The translations under genes and the position numbers were made by a program. The notes beneath the pieces were generated by a model. That model had not been told where the DNA came from. It did not search any database and was given only the letters and a program-made list of their open reading frames with translations. A stretch of 64,000 nt of DNA from Lentibacillus sediminis (lineage in GTDB: Bacteria > Bacillota > Bacilli > Bacillales > Amphibacillaceae), in NCBI RefSeq assembly GCF_002763455.1, contig NZ_NIXK01000001.1, positions 682,001 through 746,000 of the forward strand. The letters are read 5' to 3'. This document shows, in pieces, positions 44,953 through 52,641 of the stretch. Numbering within the stretch: the first letter of the stretch is position 1; the number at the start of each line of letters is the position of its first letter.

Positions 44953-45138
44953 ATGCAGAAAAATCTACAGCATTCTATTAGCAGAAAAAGACAGAAAATG
45001 ATTAACTTAGCATTTGAAAAGGGCTTTACAAGCAGGGAGACTGTTGAATGCAGTCAGGAACTTGACCAGTTACTGAATTTATATAGAAGGTCAAATTACA
45101 CAAAACTACAGGAAAATCTGACAGAAAGGCAGTATTGA
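44953..45138 (+). CDS. Spo0E-like aspartyl-phosphate phosphatase
   Basis: Helical-hairpin protein of 61 residues. It has the Spo0E family signature SQELDQLLNLY near 38-48 preceded by a first helix with INLAFEKGFTSRETVECSQE-like spacing. These proteins dephosphorylate Spo0A~P and delay sporulation. A promoter fits upstream, but the only ribosome-like run (GGGGG at 44934) is 14 bases from the ATG; a rare ATT start at 44947 would be better placed. The gene lies alone in an AT-rich region of almost 1 kb. Confidence 0.72.
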   Translation: MQKNLQHSISRKRQKMINLAFEKGFTSRETVECSQELDQLLNLYRRSNYTKLQENLTERQY

Positions 45139-45600
45139 GTTGTCTCTATTATAATGCATTACTGCTTTGTTATTTAAGACAGCAGGTTAGAAAATTTGTG
45201 AGTACTCATTTGAAGAGAAATTAGGAGCTGGGATATTTAAAAATACAATAACAGTGTAAGGGCTGTATTTAAGGTAGCACTTTTTATTTATATACAGGCC
45301 CTGCATAGTAATACTAAATAATACCTTACATTACAGCACTATGATAGTAGTATTTATTATAGTATATCTAGATAATGTTACTGCTGGCACTGCTGATGTC
45401 TGACACTATATCCATCCAATAAGACTTCATTCTCGTCGAATTTCTTTAATTTAGGATACGATACATAAGGGAAACTGACTAGAAGAGACTACTTTCTCCA
45501 TTCTATTAAGACTCCCTCCCTCCAAACAACTAAAATAAAATTTCAACAAAACCCTTGTGCAATAACACAAAATTATATAATGTAGATAGTAACCATTAGA
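45139..45600. other. AT-rich gap without a recognised gene
   Basis: About 460 bases markedly richer in A and T than the neighbours. The only structure I can point to is a hairpin near 45259-45304, where GGGCTGTAT pairs with ATACAGGCCC with a bulge, and short TAGTA/TACTA repeats around 45310-45370. No reading frame with a ribosome site was found. It may be a remnant of acquired DNA. Confidence 0.5.
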
Positions 45601-45621
45601 AAACGGGGAGAGGACTGGGTA

Positions 45622-46590
45622 ATGGATTACGTTATCGGAGTGGATGGCGGTGGCACAAAAACGGAAGCTGTGCTTGCGGATGGACTGGGGAACTTAATTG
45701 CTCGGGCGGCTTCGGGACCGACCAATCTGAACGGCATGACAAAGGAACATGTACAGGAAGCCTTTACTGCATTGTTTTCCAGTTTAGAGGATCAGGCGCC
45801 AGATGCTTATTCACAGGTTGCCAGTATATTCGCAGGGATCGCCGGTGCGGGCAATGAACATAATAAGCAGCTGCTGCATGATCTCATTCAAACTTGTGCG
45901 CCCCATGTTGCGAAAATCCAAGTAGAAGCAGATGCAGTAAACGCTCTCTATTCCGGCACTTTTGGCAAGCCCGGAATTGTGCAAATTTCTGGAACGGGTT
46001 CGATTACATATGGAGTAAACCGGCAGCAAAGCCAAGATCGCGTCGGAGGCTGGGGCTATTTGTTCGGGGATGAAGGGAGCGGTTATGATCTGGGGCGCCA
46101 GGCGATTGCCGGCGTTTTGCGTGCAGAGGACGGAAGAGGTGAAGATACGGCAATGCGTCCGCTGATTTATGCCCATTTCGGCGTCAATCATTCACAGGAT
46201 TTAATTCAGAAAATCTATGCTGCTCCTTTTCCCAAACAGGAAATTGCTCCGCTCGCCAAAATCGTGTTTGCTGCCTATGCAGAAAACGATCCGCTTGCTG
46301 AGAAAATTTTAAAGCGATCTGCGAGGGAAACGGCGCTCAGCATTCAGACACTATATAAACGGCTCTTTTCACCCGATGAACAGGTGGATGTTGTTTTATG
46401 TGGCGGGGTATTCAGCAATCAAGACGTGCTGCCCCCGATGATTGGGCAAGAATTGCATGATTGCTCAGAGTGCAGACTGGTGCTACCAAGGCTCTCCCCA
46501 GTCGGCGGTTCAGTCATCGGTGCATTAAGTATGCAAAATCATCAGCCGGATCAGCGTATCATTGTTAACTTGATCCAGGCAATGGAATGA
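45622..46590 (+). CDS. murK: N-acetylmuramate/N-acetylglucosamine kinase, BadF/BcrAD type
   Basis: Sugar kinase of 322 residues with the ASKHA fold. Marks are GVDGGGTKTEAV at 5-16 (phosphate 1), ADAVNAL near 113, ISGTGSITYG near 128, GGWGYLFGDEGSGYDLGR near 144-161 and VLCGGVFSNQ near 260. It is followed directly by a MurR-like regulator and murQ, which points to phosphorylation of MurNAc (and GlcNAc) to the 6-phosphates, as for MurK. With an ABC importer downstream and no PTS permease, a kinase is needed. AGGAC-like weak ribosome site. Upstream TATAAT (45576-45581) and an inverted repeat TTGTG/CACAA (45555-45570) suggest a regulated promoter. Confidence 0.85.
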   Translation: MDYVIGVDGGGTKTEAVLADGLGNLIARAASGPTNLNGMTKEHVQEAFTALFSSLEDQAPDAYSQVASIFAGIAGAGNEHNKQLLHDLIQTCAPHVAKIQVEADAVNALYSGTFGKPGIVQISGTGSITYGVNRQQSQDRVGGWGYLFGDEGSGYDLGRQAIAGVLRAEDGRGEDTAMRPLIYAHFGVNHSQDLIQKIYAAPFPKQEIAPLAKIVFAAYAENDPLAEKILKRSARETALSIQTLYKRLFSPDEQVDVVLCGGVFSNQDVLPPMIGQELHDCSECRLVLPRLSPVGGSVIGALSMQNHQPDQRIIVNLIQAME

Positions 46591-46606
46591 CAGAAAGGGT
46601 GAGGAC

Positions 46607-47467
46607 ATGTCCCATTCAAAAGGCGGACTGGTTATTTTACGGGAAATGGTAAATAGTTTGGCCCCGTCCGAGAAAAAAATAGCGGAATATATATTAAGGA
46701 ACCCAGAGGCCTCGATTCATTTGACGGCTCTTAAACTCGGTGAAGTAAGCGATACAAGCAGCGCAGCGGTCATTCGTCTCTGCAAGTCGCTCGGCTTTAG
46801 CGGATTCCAGGAGCTGAAAATCCGTGTCGCTGGTGACTTGCGGGAAGAAGAAGTCACTGATTACCGGGACATTGAGCCAAATGAAGGTTTGGAAGCCATC
46901 ATCGACAAGGTGACAACAAACACAACACAGACATTGAAAGAGACGGCAGATATGATGAGTATTGCCAATCTGGAAAAAGCAGTGGAAGCTCTCTCCCGAG
47001 CTAAATCGGTTATTTTTGTCGGCTTTGGCGCGTCGTATATCGCCGCAAAAGATGCTGAGCAGAAATTCTTAAGGATTAATAAAGACGTCCAAGCTATTTC
47101 CGATGTACATATGGCGGCCACATCCATCGCCAATAAAGGGCCGGAGGATGTCGTGGTGGGGATTTCTTTTTCCGGAAACACACCGGAAGCGGTAAAATTG
47201 CTGGAGCTTGCCAAAAAGAGAAAGGTCAAGACGTTGAGCATCACCAAATACGGCAGCACACTGATCAGCCCATTTTCCGACATTCAGCTGCACACATCGG
47301 CAGCAAAAGAAGCGACATTCCGAAGCGGAGCAACTTCCTCCCGAATTGCTCAGCTGCATGTGATTGATATTTTATTCATTAGTCTCGCATCAAGGGAATA
47401 TGATGATACCATCAAGCGCTTGGACGAAACGAGAGAGGCTATTGCATTTTTGAAGGAGAAAAAGTGA
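46607..47467 (+). CDS. murR: RpiR family regulator with SIS domain, MurR-like
   Basis: Regulator of 286 residues. The N-terminal RpiR helix-turn-helix (APSEKKIAEYILRNPE, then TSSAAVIRLCKSLGFSGF near 49-66) is followed by a SIS sugar-phosphate domain (VIFVGFGASYIAAKDAEQKF near 133, GISFSGNTPEAVKLL near 182). The expected ligand is MurNAc-6-phosphate, by analogy with MurR. It lies between the kinase and murQ, 16 bases after the kinase. A new strong promoter lies between it and murQ, so it may control that promoter. Confidence 0.87.
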   Translation: MSHSKGGLVILREMVNSLAPSEKKIAEYILRNPEASIHLTALKLGEVSDTSSAAVIRLCKSLGFSGFQELKIRVAGDLREEEVTDYRDIEPNEGLEAIIDKVTTNTTQTLKETADMMSIANLEKAVEALSRAKSVIFVGFGASYIAAKDAEQKFLRINKDVQAISDVHMAATSIANKGPEDVVVGISFSGNTPEAVKLLELAKKRKVKTLSITKYGSTLISPFSDIQLHTSAAKEATFRSGATSSRIAQLHVIDILFISLASREYDDTIKRLDETREAIAFLKEKK

Positions 47468-47528
47468 GTGTAGGCTTGCTTTTTTTCTGGGATCAGTGAA
47501 ATATTATAACGTTAATTAAAAAATAATG

Positions 47529-47597
47529 TTGACAAAATAATTCATTGTGCCTATAATGTTGGTAACCGCCCACAATACAAGTTTGTAAGCGCTTTAT
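47529..47597 (+). promoter_or_regulatory. Consensus promoter and cre site upstream of murQ
   Basis: TTGACA (47529-47534), 17-base spacer, TATAAT (47552-47557): a perfect sigma-A promoter. Downstream TGTAAGCGCTTTAT at 47584-47597 is cre-like (the last two positions deviate), lying about 20 bases after the start, a road-block position for CcpA. Confidence 0.8.
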
Positions 47598-47635
47598 AAG
47601 ATTCATATCATAAAATGAAGGAGAGCGGCATGCGA

Positions 47636-48541
47636 ATGGAATTATCCCAACTGACGACCGAGCAGCGGAATCCGAATAGCAAGAATCTGGATCAGATGGC
47701 TGTGACGGAAATTTTGCGAACGATCAATGAGGAAGATAAAAAAGTCGCCCATGCCGTGGAGGAAGTATTGCCGCAGGTGGCTCAGGCAATTGAGGAAGTT
47801 TATCAGAGACTTAAGAGCGGCGGGAGACTCTTGTATGTCGGCGCGGGGACGAGCGGCAGACTTGGTGTGCTTGATGCATCGGAATGCCCGCCAACCTTTA
47901 TGACGCCGCCGAGTCTGGTGCAATCGGTGATGGCCGGGGGAAATGAAGCTTTTTTTCAGGCGGTGGAAGGTTCGGAGGATGATGAGACAAGAGGGGCAGC
48001 GGATCTGAAGGCCAGAAAGCTTACCGAGAAAGATGCGGTGATTGGGATTACCGCGAGCGGCCGGACTCCTTATCCGATTGGCGCTCTAAAATACGCCAGG
48101 GAAGTTGGGGCATACACCATTTCGCTTTCCTGCAACGAACATTCGCTGATCAGCAGTGTGGCAGCGTGCGGGATTGATGTAGTAGTTGGGCCTGAGGTGT
48201 TAACAGGATCCACAAGAATGAAAGCTGGTACTGCGCATAAAATGATAGTGAATATGATCAGCACCGCAACGATGGTGAAACTGGGAAAAGTTTATGAAAA
48301 TCTGATGGTGGATGTGCATGCAAGCAATTATAAATTGGTAGAGCGGGCCAAGCGCACAGTGATGGAAGTCACGAATGCTACATATGTCGAGGCAGAAACC
48401 GCATTAAACGAAACGAAGCATCAAGTGAAACCGGCGATTGTCATGATTGAAGCCGGTGTTAGCTATCAGGAAGCAAGCGATGCAATTAAAGAAAGCAATG
48501 GCTATGTAAGAGAAGCCATCCATTATTTATCGCAGCGTTAA
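47636..48541 (+). CDS. murQ: N-acetylmuramic acid 6-phosphate etherase
   Basis: Cleaves the lactyl ether of MurNAc-6-phosphate to GlcNAc-6-phosphate and lactate, the committed step of cell-wall sugar recycling. The 301-residue protein has TEQRNPNSKNLDQM near 7-20, GAGTSGRLGVLDASECPPTF near 67-86 with the catalytic Glu, ITASGRTPY near 137 and GSTRMKAGTAHK near 190. A SIS fold and C-terminal UBA-like helix complete the family layout. AAGGAGAG is 10 bases before the ATG at 47636; ATGs at 47615 and 47630 are too close or before it. It has its own strong promoter with a cre site. Confidence 0.95.
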   Translation: MELSQLTTEQRNPNSKNLDQMAVTEILRTINEEDKKVAHAVEEVLPQVAQAIEEVYQRLKSGGRLLYVGAGTSGRLGVLDASECPPTFMTPPSLVQSVMAGGNEAFFQAVEGSEDDETRGAADLKARKLTEKDAVIGITASGRTPYPIGALKYAREVGAYTISLSCNEHSLISSVAACGIDVVVGPEVLTGSTRMKAGTAHKMIVNMISTATMVKLGKVYENLMVDVHASNYKLVERAKRTVMEVTNATYVEAETALNETKHQVKPAIVMIEAGVSYQEASDAIKESNGYVREAIHYLSQR

Positions 48542-48555
48542 CCTACTGGAAGCGT

Positions 48556-48580
48556 CATTAATAGTTTCTATCTATTAATG
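48556..48580. promoter_or_regulatory. 9-base inverted repeat between murQ and the binding-protein gene
   Basis: CATTAATAG (48556-48564) and CTATTAATG (48572-48580) form a perfect inverted repeat with a 7-base centre. It has no T-run, so it is more likely an operator or an RNA processing/stability hairpin than a terminator. Confidence 0.5.
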
Positions 48581-48621
48581 TGTTTCATAGATTTTCATTA
48601 CAAACAAAGGGGGATTATCAG

Positions 48622-49992
48622 TTGAAGAAACTGGCAAAAGGACGTTTATGGTTTCTATTGGCTGCTGTTTTGATGCTATTGTTCGCAGCGGCGTGCTCTT
48701 CCGGTGAAGAAGAGGCGAGCGGAACAGAGGATACATCAGGAGGAGATTCTTCCGGGGAAGCATCCGGCGGAGAAGAAGGAGGAATTTCCGGGGATCTGGA
48801 AATTCAGTACTTTGTCGGAGGATATGGGGATTCCTGGTGGAAAGAAGTAATTGCCGATTTTAAAGAGGAATATCCGGAAGTGAATGTGATTGAGCATGCC
48901 GGACCGAACATCAATGAAGAAATGCGCTCCCGCTGGGTTTCCGGGGATCCGCCAGATGTCGTTTATATTGACGGGGCAGGATCAAGTGAGACACAGATGG
49001 TGGAAGACGGGCAATTGATGAATTTGACGGAATGGGCCCAGGAGATTGAACTGGAAAACGGTGATAAGTTGGTAGACAACTTTATTGTGCCGCCATCTGA
49101 TTATGAGGGGGAAATCTATTCCTTGCCGCTTGTCTTTGATGCTTGGGGCACATGGTATGACAGAGCATGGTTTGAAGAAGCAGGTTATGAAGTGCCGACA
49201 GACTTTGAAAGCTTTATGAGCTCCATGCAGGAAATTAAAGAAGCAGAAGGTATTGAGCCATTTGTAACAAGCGGACAGCACCCGTATTACTTCCTGCGCG
49301 GCATGCTGTATCCGGCATTTGGTGCAGCTGGCGGGGATGAACTCCTGGCTAGTCTGATTACAGGTGAAGAAGGCGCCTGGTCCAGCGATGTTGTACTGGA
49401 AACGATGCAAAAGGTAGAGCAAATGGCAAGTGAAGGGATGATCGACTCCGGGCTTGGTTCGCTTAACCACACCCAGTCACAAATGAACTTCCTGCTTCAT
49501 GATAATGCCTTTATCCCGGTAGGTTTCTGGCTGCCGAACGAGATGGAAGCCGATGTGCCTGAAAGTTTCGGGGAATATGGATTTATTCCATCGCCAATGC
49601 AGGATGCCGGCGAGCCGTACGCGGTCGTTCCTGATATGCGTCCGCTGGCGATTGCGGAAAATGCGGAAAACCCGGAAGCAGCTAAGGCGTTTGTAGACTT
49701 TGTGTTTACTAGAGATTACGCGATGTTGTTCTCTGAGCACACTGGCGCGATTATGAACGTAAGCGGTGTTGACCTGACGCAAAACGAGAATGTTCCTGCT
49801 TATTTGACCGAAGCGAATGCGATGATCAATGATCCGGAACAGGTGCAGCTCTATCACAAACCGCATCCAATGAGCGCCGATCTGGAAACACCTATCGGAA
49901 ATGCGCTATTATCCCTGATGCTGGGGAATATGACTGCGGAGGAATTCGTGGAAGAGGCTGAAGCTGCAGCGGCGCAGTATCGCGGTAATTAA
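48622..49992 (+). CDS. Sugar ABC transporter substrate-binding lipoprotein
   Basis: Family 1 extracellular solute-binding protein of 456 residues. The start is TTG 48622, 8 bases after AAAGGGGG; an ATG at 48580 would spoil the signal peptide. The lipobox is FAAAC with Cys near 25, followed by a Gly/Ser/Glu-rich linker and the two-lobe binding domain. The mature chain is very acidic, as in halotolerant species. The layout recalls NgcE-type GlcNAc/chitobiose-binding proteins. Placed after murQ in the same unit, the likely ligand is MurNAc, GlcNAc or a muropeptide sugar, by inference. Confidence 0.85.
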   Translation: MKKLAKGRLWFLLAAVLMLLFAAACSSGEEEASGTEDTSGGDSSGEASGGEEGGISGDLEIQYFVGGYGDSWWKEVIADFKEEYPEVNVIEHAGPNINEEMRSRWVSGDPPDVVYIDGAGSSETQMVEDGQLMNLTEWAQEIELENGDKLVDNFIVPPSDYEGEIYSLPLVFDAWGTWYDRAWFEEAGYEVPTDFESFMSSMQEIKEAEGIEPFVTSGQHPYYFLRGMLYPAFGAAGGDELLASLITGEEGAWSSDVVLETMQKVEQMASEGMIDSGLGSLNHTQSQMNFLLHDNAFIPVGFWLPNEMEADVPESFGEYGFIPSPMQDAGEPYAVVPDMRPLAIAENAENPEAAKAFVDFVFTRDYAMLFSEHTGAIMNVSGVDLTQNENVPAYLTEANAMINDPEQVQLYHKPHPMSADLETPIGNALLSLMLGNMTAEEFVEEAEAAAAQYRGN

Positions 49993-50009
49993 GACAGATT
50001 TTTGAGGGA

Positions 50010-50040
50010 ATGGAATGCGGGGCGTGATCCCGCATTCCAT
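50010..50040 (+). other. Intra-operon hairpin after the binding-protein gene
   Basis: GGAATGCGGG (50012-50021) pairs perfectly with CCCGCATTCC (50029-50038), extended by A-U pairs. No proper T-run follows. Such hairpins after binding-protein genes usually protect the upstream mRNA, giving more binding protein than permease. Confidence 0.68.
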
Positions 50041-50098
50041 CCTGTTTATTATCTGCCTGATGGCGGCATCAAGTTTTTCTATAGAAAAGAGTGGTGAA

Positions 50099-50992
50099 AT
50101 GGTACAGTCGAAAAAACAAAAATATCTTTTTCTGGCCTTCTGTTTGGTTCCTACTTTTATTATGTTTTCGATTTTTACTCTTTATCCTTTGTTCAGCGGA
50201 TTGTACTATTCGTTTTTCGAAATGTCTGGTTCATCTTCCAACAAAGAATTTATCGGATTTGATAATTACATAAGATTGTTTAATGATGACATTATTCTGG
50301 ATACGATTATCCATGATTATTTTCTGGTTGTAACAAAAGTTATTGGCATTATGATTATGGCGATGTTTTTTGCGGTCGCGCTTACGCAATTGAAGATTAA
50401 AGAGGCGCCCTTTTACCGGATTGTTTTTTTCTTCCCGAACATTATGTCCGTTGTGGTCATCGGGATTTTGTGGATGTTTATTTATAACCCGGATTTGGGA
50501 TTGGTGAACTCGGGGCTGGCATTTTTGGGGCTGGAAAATCTGCAGCGTCCCTGGCTCGGAAGTGAGACATGGGCATTGCCAAGTCTGGTGCTGCCGTCGA
50601 TCTGGGCAGGGATCGGCCTGTTTATGCTGATGCTCATGGGGGGAATTGCCAATATTTCCAAAAGCTATTATGAGGCAGCTGAGATTGATGGGGCAACACA
50701 ATGGCAACAGTTTTGGCGCGTGACCGTGCCCCTCGTTTGGCCGCAAATAAAAATTTCCATTTTGTATATTGTTATCACTACCTTGAATGGTTCCTTTATT
50801 ATCGTGCAGGTAATGACTGGCGGCGGACCGAATAATGCGACCCATGTGATGGGGTCTTATCTGTATCAGCAAGCATTTGTTCAGTTTAACTTCGGATACG
50901 GAGCGACGATCGGGGTTATGATTCTGGTGCTTTCCTTAATCACGGTGATGATTTTGCAATTCCTGTTGCGCCGGGAGAAAGTAGATTATTAG
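50099..50992 (+). CDS. Sugar ABC transporter permease (MalF type)
   Basis: Inner-membrane subunit of 297 residues with six membrane segments. The EAA loop that contacts the ATPase is EAAEIDGATQWQQFWRVTVP near 198-217. The start is ATG 50099, where the protein begins MVQSKKQKYLFLAF; a longer frame from 50015 runs through the hairpin above. It is followed by the partner permease. No ATPase gene is present in this operon, so a shared MsiK-type ATPase encoded elsewhere is expected, as for many Firmicute and actinobacterial sugar importers. Confidence 0.88.
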   Translation: MVQSKKQKYLFLAFCLVPTFIMFSIFTLYPLFSGLYYSFFEMSGSSSNKEFIGFDNYIRLFNDDIILDTIIHDYFLVVTKVIGIMIMAMFFAVALTQLKIKEAPFYRIVFFFPNIMSVVVIGILWMFIYNPDLGLVNSGLAFLGLENLQRPWLGSETWALPSLVLPSIWAGIGLFMLMLMGGIANISKSYYEAAEIDGATQWQQFWRVTVPLVWPQIKISILYIVITTLNGSFIIVQVMTGGGPNNATHVMGSYLYQQAFVQFNFGYGATIGVMILVLSLITVMILQFLLRREKVDY

Positions 50993-51056
50993 CTGCTGAA
51001 ATTTCGGTCTGATTCCAAACAGGCAATGTAAACATAGATAGACGAGGGGGATAATT

Positions 51057-51899
51057 GTGAAACGCAGTATAGGTGAAATTCTTGGAAAAGGTGCCATTCG
51101 GATTCCGCTGATTTTATGGTCACTGGCGGTATTGTACCCGATCTTTTGGATGTTTCTTGGTTCATTTAAATCCAATGCGGAGATTTACAGGAACCCGTGG
51201 GGGATTCCGGAAACGTTTAATTGGCAAAATTTTGCCGATGCCTGGACAAATTACAATATCGATACGAGTGTGTTTAATAGTTTAATTGTTACGTTTGTTG
51301 GAGCGGTGTTAACTCTGGTGCTGGCGATCCCAACCGCTTATGCGATTGAACGGCTGAAATTCCGGGGAAGCCATTTTCTGTTTACTTTGTATGTATCGGC
51401 AATGATGATTCCGATGGTACTTGGCTGGATTCCCTTATTTTTCCTGCTCGCACAATTCAATATGCTGGATAATATTTATGGGCTGGCAATTGTCTATGCG
51501 GTCAGTCAGCTGCCGTTTACGATATTTGTGCTGACCAGTTTTATGACGACGATACCGAAATCATTGGAGGAGGCTGCTTCGATTGACGGGATGTCACCGT
51601 ACGGGATTTTGCTGAAGGTGATCACCCCGCTCAGCATGTCGGGAATTATTACGGTGACGATCATGAACGCGATCCAATTCTGGAATGAGTATTTTATGGC
51701 ACTGATTTTCCTGCAGTCCAATGAGAATTACACTCTGGCGCTGGCGATTGACTTTATCAGCAGTGAAGCACAGTATACCAATGCCTGGGGGACATTGTTT
51801 GCGAGTCTGGTAATCGCGATCGTGCCGGTGATCATTTTGTATGCCATCTTCCAGCAGAGGATTGCGAAGGGGATGACAGAAGGGGCGATAAAAGGATAA
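51057..51899 (+). CDS. Sugar ABC transporter permease (MalG type)
   Basis: Second permease, 280 residues with six membrane segments, and EAA motif EEAASIDGMSPYGILLKVI near 168-186. The start is GTG 51057, 6 bases after GAGGGGG. The C-terminal QRIAKGMTEGAIKG is the usual end of MalG-type subunits and contacts the ATPase. Terminated by a hairpin with eight T. It completes the importer apart from the missing ATPase. Confidence 0.9.
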   Translation: MKRSIGEILGKGAIRIPLILWSLAVLYPIFWMFLGSFKSNAEIYRNPWGIPETFNWQNFADAWTNYNIDTSVFNSLIVTFVGAVLTLVLAIPTAYAIERLKFRGSHFLFTLYVSAMMIPMVLGWIPLFFLLAQFNMLDNIYGLAIVYAVSQLPFTIFVLTSFMTTIPKSLEEAASIDGMSPYGILLKVITPLSMSGIITVTIMNAIQFWNEYFMALIFLQSNENYTLALAIDFISSEAQYTNAWGTLFASLVIAIVPVIILYAIFQQRIAKGMTEGAIKG

Positions 51900-51906
51900 G
51901 AAAGAC

Positions 51907-51940
51907 AAAACAGTACTGTGACAGGTACTGTTTTTTTTGT
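51907..51940 (+). terminator. Terminator of the MurNAc/GlcNAc operon
   Basis: AAAACAGTAC (51907-51916) pairs with GTACTGTTTT (51925-51934), followed by further T. Confidence 0.9.
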
Positions 51941-51943
51941 CAG

Positions 51944-52425
51944 AATCGTGCGCGGTTGTTGGGAAACTGCGACTTAACTCGCCGCCTACAGTTGCGGAAA
52001 TACCTGCGACAGAGTGCTCGTTGATTTCCGCTCCAGGCAGCCGCTTTCCGCGGGCACGGCTTCAGCCTCGGGCTAACAGGATGTTAGTCATGAAGGCGTT
52101 GCGACAGGACGTCGCGGTTTTAGCCTTCCATCCTTTGACACTTCCTGCTCAGGTCTAGACTCGTGCTTTCCCGCAGGAGTCGGCTGCCCTCCGCTCCAAT
52201 CAACCATCAACAAAGTAGTGTAGTAGCTGTCGTTTGAATTTAAAAGCACAATACTAGCGGAGGAAATACCCCGAGACTCCTGCGGGATGGTAAGCATCGG
52301 TGAGACCCCGCAGTGCGACAGCACGAGGAGGCTCACCAGCGCCCGCGGAAAGCGAGGGGTATTTCCGCAGCGGCGATCATAAATCCCACTTAGTTATGTC
52401 ACAGTCTATAGATTCTGTGATAAGC
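51944..52425. repeat. Dispersed repeat element, long copy
   Basis: About 480 bases of non-coding, structured sequence. The left part has GAGTGCTCGTTGATTTCCGCT and CGCTTTCCGCGGGC; the right part has GCCCGCGGAAAGCG and ATTTCCGCAGCG, so the two halves form a long imperfect inverted repeat, with CCCGCAGGAGTC near the middle complementary to GACTCCTGCGGG. The right end carries TCACAG...CTGTGA around TCTATAGATT. Both ends match the short copy at 35298-35425. Looks like a MITE- or REP-like family; no transposase is present. Confidence 0.78.
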
Positions 52426-52530
52426 AGAGAGCTATTGCACTAAGGCATTCTTTTCCGATAAAATGAAATCTTCCGCTTTTTGTGCTACGATAAGTATGGG
52501 GAATATGAGAAGATAACGAGGAGGGGTTTT

Positions 52531-52641
52531 ATGTTTGGATTGGATTTTTGGACTTTTTTCTGGTTTGCAATACCGATGCCGCTGTTGGTAGTCTGGGCCA
52601 TCATCACCTTTTTTACGGATAGGGAGCGTGATGACTCATGA
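52531..52641 (+). CDS. Small accessory peptide of the symporter
   Basis: Peptide of 36 residues: MFGLDFWTFFWFAIPMPLLV followed by VWAIITFFTDRERDDS. One membrane helix and a charged C-terminal end. GAGGAGGGG precedes the ATG and the stop overlaps the symporter start by 4 bases (ATGA), so the two are translated together. Short peptides of this type occur before many solute:sodium symporter genes in Firmicutes and are annotated as symporter small accessory proteins; their mechanism is not settled. Confidence 0.8.
   Translation: MFGLDFWTFFWFAIPMPLLVVWAIITFFTDRERDDS

Noticed and set aside
50231-50872. 213-codon minus-strand frame
   Set aside because: Antisense to the MalF-type permease, with Gln/His/Asn-rich composition typical of shadow frames.
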